Source: Propionibacteriaceae bacterium P6A17
GTDB taxonomy: Bacteria > Actinomycetota > Actinomycetes > Propionibacteriales > Propionibacteriaceae
Length of the DNA: 64,000 bases
Assembly: GCA_000619965.1 (NCBI GenBank)
Contig: JHVD01000007.1
Coordinates: 141,690 to 205,689, forward strand
Direction: 5' to 3'
Part shown: positions 46,184-55,735 of the stretch, piece after piece
Layout of the letters: each line of letters begins with the position of its first letter
How positions within the stretch are numbered: the first letter of the stretch is position 1
Program-made: the position numbers and the translations under genes
The notes under the pieces: generated by a model
What the model was told of the DNA's origin: nothing
The model's input: the letters and a program-made list of their open reading frames with translations, nothing else
Database searches by the model: none

Positions 46184-46915
46184 TCAGTCGTCGAGCTCCT
46201 GCAGCGCCTGGAGTGCCATGTCTGGGAAGTCCGTCATCACCACGTCCACGCCGAGCACGGCCGCGCCGACGACGTGCCCTCGCGTGTTGACAGGCCAGGC
46301 ACGCACCTGCAACCCGGCGTGGTGCGCGGCGTCGACCCAGCCTGATTCCTGAAGCAGGTGCAGGCCGGGGTGCACCGCGGCGATGCCGAGCCCAGCCACG
46401 TATCGCCACGGCTCGACGAGCGCGTCCGACAGCAGGATGGCCAGCCGTGACGCATCCACCGCACCGACGAGCCCGGCCACGGAGCCGTGGTGGAAGGACG
46501 AGTACACCACCTGGTCGGCCAGCCCATACTCCTCGACGAGCGCCACCGTCTCCTGCTCCATGCCCGGGTACCGCTCGATCGAGTTCTTCAGCTCGATGTT
46601 GAGCATCAGGTCGCCCTCCCGAAGCCATTCGAGCACCTCCCGCAGGGTGGGGATGCGCTCGCCGGCGTATTGGGCCATGCCGCACGACGCGTCGAGCGCG
46701 GAGAGCTCGTCGAGCGTGAGGTCGACGACGGCCCCGCTGCCGTCGGCGGTGCGGTCGACGGTCTCGTCGTGGATGACCACGAGGTGCCCGTCGGCGGTGC
46801 GCTGCACGTCGATCTCGACACCGTCCGCCCCCTGCTGCTGCGCCAGCCGCAGGGCCGCCATTGTGTTCTCGGGTGCGTGGCCGCTCGCGCCGCGGTGTGC
46901 CCATATGCTCGTCAT
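46184..46915 (-). CDS. Glycerophosphodiester phosphodiesterase
   Basis: 243-residue GDPD-family TIM-barrel hydrolase releasing glycerol 3-phosphate from deacylated phospholipids. Catalytic motif HRGASGHAPENT at the N-terminus and EIDVQRTADGHLVVIHDETVDR hold the metal and acid/base residues. No signal peptide, so it is cytoplasmic. The ATG at 46915 is chosen since similarity starts there; CACACT six bases before it may be a weak -10 box. An upstream extension overlaps the tRNA-Arg gene and is not real. Confidence 0.92.
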   Translation of the reverse strand: MTSIWAHRGASGHAPENTMAALRLAQQQGADGVEIDVQRTADGHLVVIHDETVDRTADGSGAVVDLTLDELSALDASCGMAQYAGERIPTLREVLEWLREGDLMLNIELKNSIERYPGMEQETVALVEEYGLADQVVYSSFHHGSVAGLVGAVDASRLAILLSDALVEPWRYVAGLGIAAVHPGLHLLQESGWVDAAHHAGLQVRAWPVNTRGHVVGAAVLGVDVVMTDFPDMALQALQELDD

Positions 46916-46997
46916 GGGGCCAGTGTGGCACGCGGACGCAGCCGAGGGTGGTCGTCGGGAATGCAAAACCCCCGGCCGAGACCGACCGGGGGAGCCG

Positions 46998-47070
46998 CGC
47001 GCACGGGAGGACTCGAACCCCCAACCTTCTGATCCGTAGTCAGATGCTCTATCCATTGAGCCACGTGCGC
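46998..47070 (-). tRNA. tRNA-Arg (anticodon ACG)
   Basis: 73-nucleotide tRNA. Acceptor GCGCACG pairs with CGTGCGC, discriminator G, no encoded CCA. Anticodon stem TCTGA/TCAGA closes loop CTACGGA (ACG). A34 becomes inosine by TadA (encoded at 39423), reading CGU, CGC and CGA. T-loop TTCGAGT present. Confidence 0.96.
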
Positions 47071-47145
47071 TGGTGCGAAAGAAGACTATACCCGCGGCAT
47101 CAGGCCTTGCCAAATCGCCCGCCGGGAGCGGGGCGAATCAGCTTG

Positions 47146-47826
47146 TCAGAAGGAATTCGATGCGGAGGCGACTCGGTCGTCGCTGAAGACCCGCCGTCGG
47201 CGCAGCTTGTGGGCGCGCACGGCCGCACCGATGGCGTCGGCGCTCGCCCGCTGGCGCACGAGCGCGAGGATGGCGCCGTGCTGTTCGACGGAGAGCATCA
47301 CGTTGGTGGGCACGAAGGTGATGGTGCTCCGTCGGATCACCTGCACGCGTTCCCACTCGGACTCGAGCAGCTCCAGGAGGTGGGTGTTGCGGCAGCCCGC
47401 CCACATGGCGGCATGGAATTGGCGGTTGAGGGCGTTGAATTCCGCGACGTCGACCTCGCCGCCGGCGAGCTCGCGGATGCGCTCGTTGCATTCCTCTGCG
47501 GCGTCGAGCTGGGCCGCGGTGATGTGTGCCGCGGAGAGGCTGATCGCCATGGCTTCCAGCCCGGCGAGCGTCTCCATGACCTGCTCGTAGCGCTCCGGGT
47601 CGACGCCGGCCACCTCGGCGCCGACGTTGAGGGTGAACACGACGAGACGCTCGGCCTCCAGCCGGCGAATGGCTTCGCGCACCGGCACGGGGCTCACCCC
47701 GAACTCCCGGGCCAATTGCCCCAGCACGAGCCTCGACCCCACTTCGAGGCGCCCCGAGACGATACGACCGCGCAGGTCGCGATAGACGAGCTCGGACTTG
47801 GCCAACTGTGGCGCCGGTCGATTCAT
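47146..47826 (-). CDS. GntR family transcriptional regulator (FadR/FCD subgroup)
   Basis: 226-residue DNA-binding protein. N-terminal winged helix (about 15-75): RDLRGRIVSGRLEVGSRL, then QLAREFGVSPVPVREAIRR. C-terminal FCD domain (helices 85-215) with Asp/His metal-site residues (NRQFHAAMW and VEQHGAIL). Effector is probably an organic acid. GGAGG lies eight bases before the ATG at 47826. No obvious target operon is next to it; both neighbours are tRNA genes. Confidence 0.9.
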   Translation of the reverse strand: MNRPAPQLAKSELVYRDLRGRIVSGRLEVGSRLVLGQLAREFGVSPVPVREAIRRLEAERLVVFTLNVGAEVAGVDPERYEQVMETLAGLEAMAISLSAAHITAAQLDAAEECNERIRELAGGEVDVAEFNALNRQFHAAMWAGCRNTHLLELLESEWERVQVIRRSTITFVPTNVMLSVEQHGAILALVRQRASADAIGAAVRAHKLRRRRVFSDDRVASASNSF

Positions 47827-47930
47827 GGCGTGTTCCTCCGGACTGCGCGCCCCCCATTGGACGCGGAACGCGCCCCCCAGAATATTCGACACCGCCCGTT
47901 TCGCAAAGGGTCCGCAGTGGAGACGGCAAC

Positions 47931-47957
47931 GGCCCGATCCCCTGCAGGGACCGGGCC
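47931..47957 (-). terminator. Terminator-like hairpin of tRNA-Ser(GCT)
   Basis: GGCCCG-a-TCCC pairs with GGGA-c-CGGGCC around CTGCA: a 10-pair stem with one mismatch. It lies 4 bases after the tRNA-Ser(GCT) 3' end on the minus strand. Confidence 0.7.
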
Positions 47958-47961
47958 GGGC

Positions 47962-48056
47962 TGGCGGAGGTGGCGGGATTTGAACCCGCGAGGGGGCTTG
48001 AAACCCCCAACCCGCTTAGCAGGCGGGCGCCATAGACCGTACTAGGCGACACCTCC
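47962..48056 (-). tRNA. tRNA-Ser (anticodon GCT), CCA encoded
   Basis: 95-nucleotide class II tRNA. Acceptor GGAGGTG pairs with CACCTCC; discriminator G and CCA follow. Anticodon stem CCCGC/GCGGG with loop CTGCTAA (GCT, reads AGC/AGU). Large variable arm GGGGG...CCCCC and TTCAAAT T-loop present. Confidence 0.96.
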
Positions 48057-48164
48057 AACGTCGGTCAACAATACAGAAGCGGAGCCCAAAACGCACGCTG
48101 CCCGGGACCGCGCCTCGCGGCGCACTCGTCGGGCGTGGCTAGACTGACGGGCAGGAGGGATCAG

Positions 48165-49988
48165 ATGGACGAGCCTACTGACGCACCGCGGCGCGCCGAC
48201 GCAGACCATGCGTCGTACCTGCGGGCGCTCTACCGCGACGAGGCACCTCGTCGGGTCTACATCGACGACGAGGACGCCGTCGCACGCACGTCCTCACGGC
48301 AGACTCTCTGGCGCGCGGAGTCGTCGTCGGATCCCGTCCCCCCGCCGCCTCCCCCGCCGGAGGGTGACCTGCTCCCGGTGCCGTTTGCCGAGGAGCCCGC
48401 GCCACTCATCTCCGTCGACGGTCCACGCCACGTCCGCGACGATGAGCCCGACTCGACGAGGTTCCGGCGCACCGTCGGCTACACACTCCTGTCCACGCTC
48501 GTGCCCGGACTGGGGCTGGTGGGCAGCCAACAGCGGGGGCTTCGTCGCACCGGCGCATTCATCGCCGTCGCCTCGATCTTCGCGCTGGTCGCGCTGGCCG
48601 GCTTCTTCGCGATCCGCGTCCAGCCGGAGCCCGGCCAGGGCTGGTTCGCCGCCGCTGCGGCCTCGGCCGTCGGCCTGGCGTCGGCCCAAGGCATGTTGCA
48701 CGTGCTGACGGTCGTCATCGCCGCCGTCGGCCTGCTGTGGGTGGGGCTCATCGTCGCGACGCACGTCGCCACCCGCAGTTGGGACATTCCGAGGGGCAAG
48801 CGCACCGTCGGAGCCGTGCTGGTGGCGCTGCTCGCGTTCGCGATCTCGGCGCCGCTCGCCGTCGGCGCCAACTACGCGCAGGTGCTCTCGGCGTCGATCG
48901 GCCGGACGTTCGGCACCGAGACGAACGTCATCTCCGGCTCGAAGCCAACCGTGGAGGCGGGCAACAACCCCTTCGCGGGCATCCCGCGCCTCAACATCCT
49001 GCTGCTCGGCTCCGACCTCGATCAAGAGCGCATCGAGCGCTACGAGAAGCTCGGCTATGGGCTCCGCACGGACACCCTGATCCTCGCGAGCGTGGACACC
49101 ACCACGGGCGCGACGGCGCTGATCCAGATCCCGCGCAACGTCCAGCGCACTCCCTTCCCCGAGGGCAGCGAGATGGCCGGGCTGTACCCGGACGGGTTCC
49201 GTGGCGAAGGGGATCCGGCCGAGTGGTACGTCAATTCCATCTGGGAGCGCGTCGTCGCGGACCACCCTGACCTGTTCGCCGGCCAGACCTATCCGGGGGC
49301 CGAGGCCCTCAAGCAGGGCATCGAGGGCATCACCGGGCTGCCCGTGCACTACTTCGCGATGCTCAACATCGACGGGCTGCGCGGCCTCGTCGACGCGATG
49401 GGCGGAGTCACGGTCAACATCAACGAGCGCCTCCCGATGGGCGGCAGTTCCAACAACAAGTCGGCCACGTGGGGCTGGCTGGAGCCGGGCCCCAACCAGC
49501 ATCTCGACGGCACCCACGCGCTCTGGTACGCGCGCAGCCGCTGGAACACCGACGACTATTCGCGGATGCAGCGGCAGTCGTGCCTCATCAAGGCCATCAC
49601 CGATCAGGCGAACCCGACCACGCTTCTCACCCGATTCGAGGCGATCGCGGGGGCGTCGTCGGACATGGTCACCACGGACATCCCGCGCGAGGCCCTGGAA
49701 GGGCTGACGGAGCTGGCGCTCAAGACGCAGACGCAGCCGATGAAGCGTCTCGTCTTCGTCAACGGCGCGAACGGCTACGACCACGCCAACCCCGACTTCG
49801 AGATCATGCGGGAGCGCGTCGACGAGCTGATCCACCCGGCCCCGTCCCCCAGCTCCTCGTCGTCGCCGACGGCCACCGTCGACGAGGCCACTCCAAAGGA
49901 ATCCCCGTCGGCCTCCGAGCGCTCCAATGAGGGCGCGCAGGACATCGCCGACGCCTGCGCCTACAACCCCGTCGAAGAGGAGGGCTGA
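48165..49988 (+). CDS. LytR-CpsA-Psr (LCP) family cell-wall glycopolymer ligase
   Basis: Membrane enzyme that links secondary wall polymers to peptidoglycan; 607 residues. Cytoplasmic Pro-rich N-terminus (about 1-110), four hydrophobic helices (about 115-245), then the extracellular LCP domain (about 275-500). LCP residues: NILLLGSDLD, LRTDTLILASVD (Arg/Asp metal-pyrophosphate site), IPRN, FAMLNIDGLRGLVDAMGGV and HALWYARSRW. The tail is Ser/Pro-rich with a final Cys. GGAGG five bases before the ATG at 48165; TAGACT at 48140-48145 is the likely -10. Single gene. Confidence 0.93.
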   Translation: MDEPTDAPRRADADHASYLRALYRDEAPRRVYIDDEDAVARTSSRQTLWRAESSSDPVPPPPPPPEGDLLPVPFAEEPAPLISVDGPRHVRDDEPDSTRFRRTVGYTLLSTLVPGLGLVGSQQRGLRRTGAFIAVASIFALVALAGFFAIRVQPEPGQGWFAAAAASAVGLASAQGMLHVLTVVIAAVGLLWVGLIVATHVATRSWDIPRGKRTVGAVLVALLAFAISAPLAVGANYAQVLSASIGRTFGTETNVISGSKPTVEAGNNPFAGIPRLNILLLGSDLDQERIERYEKLGYGLRTDTLILASVDTTTGATALIQIPRNVQRTPFPEGSEMAGLYPDGFRGEGDPAEWYVNSIWERVVADHPDLFAGQTYPGAEALKQGIEGITGLPVHYFAMLNIDGLRGLVDAMGGVTVNINERLPMGGSSNNKSATWGWLEPGPNQHLDGTHALWYARSRWNTDDYSRMQRQSCLIKAITDQANPTTLLTRFEAIAGASSDMVTTDIPREALEGLTELALKTQTQPMKRLVFVNGANGYDHANPDFEIMRERVDELIHPAPSPSSSSSPTATVDEATPKESPSASERSNEGAQDIADACAYNPVEEEG

Positions 49989-49998
49989 GCGGTCCGCG

Positions 49999-50439
49999 TC
50001 ACCGCCGGGCGCTGCGGACTCGCGTGAGCATCTCGTCGAGCACGTCGTCCAGCATCGACTGTGCCGGCCCTCCGGGGAAGATGACGTGCGTGCAGCGCTC
50101 GTTGCCGTGGTAGATGGTGAATCGTGCGGCGTCGACGTCGCGGGTGACCTTCGTGACGTCCCGCCACTTGCCCTCGTGCCGCTGGCCCGTCCCGCTGATC
50201 TCGTAGCCGTCGTCGTCGACGACGATGCGCACTCCGAGTCTGCCCATCGCGACGACACCGGCGACGCACAGCAGCACGCCCGCGGCGAGGACGAGCACGG
50301 CGAGCAGGATCGCTGCCGGATGCCATCCCTGCTGCAGCGCAAGCACCGTGAGCACGCCGCCTGCAAGGCTCAACACGGCGGCGATGACGAACGCCCGGAT
50401 GGGCGGGCGTGGCTTGAGGAGGAAGACGCGCTCGGGCAT
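49999..50439 (-). CDS. Small membrane protein with bacterial PH-like domain
   Basis: 146 residues: two membrane helices (about 14-70), then a ~75-residue cytoplasmic domain with GVRIVVDDDGYEIS...WRDVTKV, the shape of a bacterial PH (DUF2244/YcxB-like) domain. Role unknown. TAGGAT ends seven bases before the ATG (leaderless). It converges with the LCP gene (10 bases apart). Confidence 0.75.
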   Translation of the reverse strand: MPERVFLLKPRPPIRAFVIAAVLSLAGGVLTVLALQQGWHPAAILLAVLVLAAGVLLCVAGVVAMGRLGVRIVVDDDGYEISGTGQRHEGKWRDVTKVTRDVDAARFTIYHGNERCTHVIFPGGPAQSMLDDVLDEMLTRVRSARR

Positions 50440-50512
50440 GCAGCAAATCCTAACCCGCCCGCGAGTCGGGCCCGGGCAACCGTCGGCGCCGACACGCTAG
50501 GCTGGAGTCCCC

Positions 50513-50600
50513 GGCGAGATCGCATAGTGGACTAGTGCAGCCGCCTTGAAAGCGGCCGAGGTGCAAGCCTCCGTGGGTTCGAATCCCACTCTCGCCGCCA
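50513..50600 (+). tRNA. tRNA-Ser (anticodon TGA), CCA encoded
   Basis: 88-nucleotide class II tRNA. Acceptor GGCGAGA pairs with TCTCGCC; discriminator G and CCA follow. Anticodon stem GCCGC/GCGGC with loop CTTGAAA (TGA, reads UCA/UCG). TAGGCT at 50498-50503 is the -10 box. No integrated element follows; rluA-type gene begins 40 bases later. Confidence 0.97.
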
Positions 50601-50639
50601 TGTCGGGTGCCGCACGGACGGGCACCGTAGGCTGGCCGG

Positions 50640-51569
50640 GTGCCGCCCAAGTCGCCCCTGCCTCCCCGCCACGGCCTCCAGGCCGCGTGGGTGCGCACAC
50701 CCGATCGCGACCCGTCGAATCCCCTGCCGTGGCCCACGATGCGCGACTTCCTGGTGTGGAAGCTGGCGCCGGGCCCGGACGTCGTCGATGCAATGCTGGC
50801 CCGCGGGGCCTTCGTCGACGATCGCGGCCGGCCCTGGACTGGGAGCGAGCCGTACCGTCCGCACACGTTCGTGTGGTTCCACCGGGAGCTGCGCGACGAG
50901 CCGGAGGTGCCGGGGGCGCTCACCGTCCTGTACCGCGACGAGCGCATCGTCGTGCTCGACAAGCCCCATTTCCTCTCGACGATCCCCCGCGGCCGCCACG
51001 TGGTGCAGTCGGCGGTGGTGCGGGCGCGCGCGATGCTCGACCTGCCGGAGTTGTCGGCCGCCCACCGGCTGGATCGTGCGACGGCCGGGGTGCTGCTCAT
51101 GACGACGCAGCGCCGTTGGCGGGCCGACTACCACGGCGTGTTCGGGGCCCCGACGACGCGCAAGACGTACGAGGCACTCGCGCCCGTCGACCCTGCCCTT
51201 CGGTTTCCGCAGCGGGTGTCGTCGCACCTGGTGAAGGAGGTGGGCGTGCTGCAGGCGCGACGACTGGACCTCCCACCGAACGCGCACACCGACGTGGAGC
51301 TCCTCGAGGAGCGCGACGGGTGGGGGCGCTACCTCGTGCGGCCGCTGACGGGAAAGACGCACCAGATCCGCATGCACTTCCTCGAGCTCGGGATCCCGCT
51401 CGCCAACGACCCGCTCTACCCAAGGGTGCGCGAGGTCGACGTCGACGACTTCTCGGCACCGTTGGGGCTGCTCGCCCGCGAATTGCGCTTCGTCGACCCC
51501 GTCGACGGCACCGAGCGGGTGTTCCGGTCGCGACGCGAACTGCCTTGGCCCGACGAGCCCGCGGGTTGA
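50640..51569 (+). CDS. RluA family pseudouridine synthase
   Basis: RNA-modifying enzyme, 309 residues, cytoplasmic. Catalytic motif HRLDRATAGVLLM (Asp essential), followed by TRKTYEALAPV and KTHQIRMHFLELGIPLANDP, the RluA/RsuA signatures. The actinobacterial subgroup has this long N-terminus. Target uridine (rRNA or tRNA) unknown. TAGGCT ends six bases before the GTG (leaderless). Downstream oxidoreductase begins 24 bases after. Confidence 0.92.
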   Translation: MPPKSPLPPRHGLQAAWVRTPDRDPSNPLPWPTMRDFLVWKLAPGPDVVDAMLARGAFVDDRGRPWTGSEPYRPHTFVWFHRELRDEPEVPGALTVLYRDERIVVLDKPHFLSTIPRGRHVVQSAVVRARAMLDLPELSAAHRLDRATAGVLLMTTQRRWRADYHGVFGAPTTRKTYEALAPVDPALRFPQRVSSHLVKEVGVLQARRLDLPPNAHTDVELLEERDGWGRYLVRPLTGKTHQIRMHFLELGIPLANDPLYPRVREVDVDDFSAPLGLLARELRFVDPVDGTERVFRSRRELPWPDEPAG

Positions 51570-51592
51570 TGCGCTGTGGCATCGTTGGGGCC

Positions 51593-52564
51593 ATGAAGGC
51601 AGTCATCGTTCCCGAACCCGGCGACGCGTCGGCGCTGACGCTGTCCGAGGTCGAGCGCCCCTCCCCCGGCCCCGGCGAGGTGCTGGTGCGCACCGTCGCG
51701 GCCGGCGTCAACCGCGCCGACATCCTGCAACGCCAGGGCCACTACCCGCCCCCGAAGGGCATCACCGACATCCTGGGCCTTGAGGCCTCAGGCATCGTCG
51801 AGGAGGTCGGCGAGGGTTGTGAGCGCTGGCGGCCGGGCGACGAGGTGGTCGCCCTCCTCGCCGGTGGCGGCTACGCCGAGTATTTCGTCGCGCCCGAGGG
51901 TCAGCTCATCGCGCCGCCGCCGGGTGTCGACATGGTCACCGCCGCCGGCGTCCTCGAGGTGGCGGCGACGGTGGTCAGCAACCTGGAGGTCACCGACCTG
52001 AAGGCGGGCGAGACCTTCCTCGTCCACGGCGGCGCGGGCGGCATCGGCACGTTCGCCACGCAGTACGCGAAGGCGCTCGGGGCGACGGTCGCCGCGACGG
52101 CCGGCTCGGAGGCGAAACTGCAGCACTGCCGCGACCACGGCGCCGACATCGCACTCGACTACCACGACGACTGGGTGGCGGCGCTGAAGGACGCGACGGG
52201 CGGACGCGGCGCGGACGTGATCCTCGACATCATCGGCGCGAAGTACCTCGAGGCGAACGTGAAGGCGATGAACCGCCGCGGACGCATGACCGTCATCGGT
52301 CTCCAGGGCGGAGTGAAGGGCACGCTGAACGTCGGGCTCCTGCTCAGCAAGCAGGGCACAATCACCGCGACGTCGCTGCGATTCCGCCCCGACGAGGAGA
52401 AGGCCGAAATCTGCGCGCAGGTGGAGAGGAAGGTGTGGCCACTGATCCGCTCGAAGCAGATCCAGCCGTCGCCCGAGACGCGGATTCCCTTCGACGAGGT
52501 CCGGCGTGCCCACGAACTCCTCGAGTCTGGCGACAACGTCGGCAAGATCATTCTGGAATTCTGA
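51593..52564 (+). CDS. NAD(P)H quinone oxidoreductase (PIG3/zeta-crystallin type)
   Basis: 323-residue medium-chain reductase lacking zinc residues. N-terminal GroES-like domain with VAAGVNRADILQRQGHYPPP (PIG3 mark), nucleotide site LVHGGAGGIGTFATQ, and C-terminal substrate lid. Reduces quinones or similar to one- or two-electron products. The ATG at 51593 is taken; an in-frame ATG at 51569 that overlaps the rluA stop would add eight residues. A gap of 83 bases precedes argG. Confidence 0.92.
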   Translation: MKAVIVPEPGDASALTLSEVERPSPGPGEVLVRTVAAGVNRADILQRQGHYPPPKGITDILGLEASGIVEEVGEGCERWRPGDEVVALLAGGGYAEYFVAPEGQLIAPPPGVDMVTAAGVLEVAATVVSNLEVTDLKAGETFLVHGGAGGIGTFATQYAKALGATVAATAGSEAKLQHCRDHGADIALDYHDDWVAALKDATGGRGADVILDIIGAKYLEANVKAMNRRGRMTVIGLQGGVKGTLNVGLLLSKQGTITATSLRFRPDEEKAEICAQVERKVWPLIRSKQIQPSPETRIPFDEVRRAHELLESGDNVGKIILEF

Positions 52565-52638
52565 GCCACTCCCGGGGGCGCTGAGGCGGGATCTCGCCAT
52601 GTCCGGCCTCCAGGCTCCATCTCGCCTCGATGGCCTAA

Positions 52639-54072
<1,434 letters not shown>

Positions 54073-54341
54073 CTGCGCCAGAGACGGGAACCGTCGAGTC
54101 GCCTCCGCCAGCGCAAGGGGGCTCGGCGGCCTCACCACGGGATCGGTCTTCGATTCACCGTCCCTCCGGCGCTCCAAGCGGCGATGACACCCAGCGGATA
54201 CCGTCACAATGCAGGAAATTCGCTGCTCCGAGGCTAGGATGGGCCCCGCTGAGCCAATGCCGATCCGCACCCGCACAGCAGCGGCTTGGGGTGTGGTGAG
54301 CCGATCACTGCCGCATCCAATTGACCACGGGGAGAACAACG

Positions 54342-55664
54342 ATGACCTTCAGTACATCCCGAGCTATGCGCGCCGTGACCCGCGCAGCTGGTGCTGTGCT
54401 GCTGACCGCAGCCCTCGTCGGCGCTGGTGCTCCCGCGCAGGCTGCGCCCACCGGTGAATGCACCGTAACGGTGGCTACTGCCTCCGAAAAGCCTTACGGC
54501 CTTGGGACCAATGCATGGGGATCGGTCCGCGGATGCTTTGCAGGTCCCATGCGCTTGGAGGTCTACGTTGACGGCCGGTGGGTAACTGACAACTCACGTG
54601 AGTCCACCGGCAACGACTCCTATATCCTGCCACTCACTCGAGTGGCCACGCCGGGCACGCATCAGGTGCGAGCTGCCATAGGCGATGTCGTCTCAGAACC
54701 CACGACGATCGAGCGTTACAAACCGATCACAATCGGCCACGTCTCTCAGAAGCTCATCGGACTGGGCACAAACGTCTGGGGCAACATCGGCGACACCCAG
54801 TCAGCAAAGGTCTGGACCGAGGCATACTTCGACGGCAAGTGGCAGGTCTCGCGCGTCAGCACGGCACAGAGCAACGGCAACCTACTCATCCCGCTGACCT
54901 ACGGGATCAACAGCTCTGGCGTACACCGCTACCGCGTCGGCGTCCAGTACGCGGATGGCTCCGTTGTCCGCACGCAGTCCTTTGAGCTCCGCCGTCTCGC
55001 GCGGCCGACGATCGCAACCGCCGGGACCAAGGAGATCGGCAAGGGCACAAACGCATGGGGCAAGATCGACGGTGGGGCTGGCGTCAAAGTGTGGACCGAG
55101 GTCCTGGTGGATGGGAAGTGGAAAGTCTCCCGCATTGGTCAGGCTGATTCCTATGGCAACTATGTGCTCCCCCTCACCTACGCACAGGATGTGGCTGGCA
55201 CCCAGAAGTACCGCGTTGGGGCCCAGTACGCAGATGGCACCGTGGCCCGCTCAACTGAGGCCACGCTGACCCGTACGAACCCTGCCTATGACCTCGACAA
55301 GCGTTGCCTGACGGGCCGCGCGCTCTGTGCCTCGAAAACCACCCGCAAGCTGCACTGGGTCGTCGACGGCAAGGTCTTGGCCGTCATGGATGCACGCTTC
55401 GGCAAGCCGAGCAGCCCCACTCGGGAAGGCCAGTTCTCGGTCGGGTGGAAGTCCCGCTACCACGTCTCGAGCCTGTATGGCTCGTCGATGCCTTGGGCGA
55501 TGTTCTTCAGCGGAGGCCAGGCGGTCCACTACTCGGCCGACTTCGCGGCCTACGGTTACTCGCGCCCGGGATCGCACGGATGCATCAACATTCGCGATGC
55601 CAAGACCCTCGACTGGGTTTACAGCCAGGTCCGTGTCGGGGACAAGGTCGTGGTCCACTGGTGA
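54342..55664 (+). CDS. Secreted L,D-transpeptidase with three repeat domains
   Basis: Cell-wall enzyme that makes 3-3 cross-links or anchors proteins to peptidoglycan; 440 residues. Signal peptide (residues 1-35, APAQAAP), three copies of an ~85-residue module (about 41-127, 128-220, 221-311; core GTNAWG...VWTE...DGKW...LPLTY...YRVG.QYADG), then a YkuD catalytic domain (315-440) with SHGCIN (Cys414). The module also occurs twice in the M14 peptidase at 62131-63459. GGGGAG lies seven bases before the ATG. GC is lower than in housekeeping neighbours. Module function is unknown; wall binding is a guess. The upstream 269 bases hold TAGGAT (54234-54239), a possible -10. Confidence 0.92.
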   Translation: MTFSTSRAMRAVTRAAGAVLLTAALVGAGAPAQAAPTGECTVTVATASEKPYGLGTNAWGSVRGCFAGPMRLEVYVDGRWVTDNSRESTGNDSYILPLTRVATPGTHQVRAAIGDVVSEPTTIERYKPITIGHVSQKLIGLGTNVWGNIGDTQSAKVWTEAYFDGKWQVSRVSTAQSNGNLLIPLTYGINSSGVHRYRVGVQYADGSVVRTQSFELRRLARPTIATAGTKEIGKGTNAWGKIDGGAGVKVWTEVLVDGKWKVSRIGQADSYGNYVLPLTYAQDVAGTQKYRVGAQYADGTVARSTEATLTRTNPAYDLDKRCLTGRALCASKTTRKLHWVVDGKVLAVMDARFGKPSSPTREGQFSVGWKSRYHVSSLYGSSMPWAMFFSGGQAVHYSADFAAYGYSRPGSHGCINIRDAKTLDWVYSQVRVGDKVVVHW

Positions 55665-55675
55665 CATCAAAGTGA

Positions 55676-55720
55676 ACGTTTGAGGGTCCACGCTCCCAAC
55701 GGTTGCGGCCCCTCAAACGT
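55676..55720. terminator. Hairpin after the L,D-transpeptidase gene
   Basis: ACGTTTGAGGG and CCCTCAAACGT form perfect 11-base arms with a 23-base loop, 11 bases after the stop and 15 bases before the converging cytidylyltransferase-like gene's end. Likely bidirectional. Confidence 0.75.
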
Positions 55721-55735
55721 CGGTGGCGGCGTTCC

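Noticed and set aside
50513..50639. tRNA-Ser(TGA) as an integration site of a genomic island
   Set aside because: No integrase or repeated tRNA 3' end was found nearby, and the following genes look like core genes.
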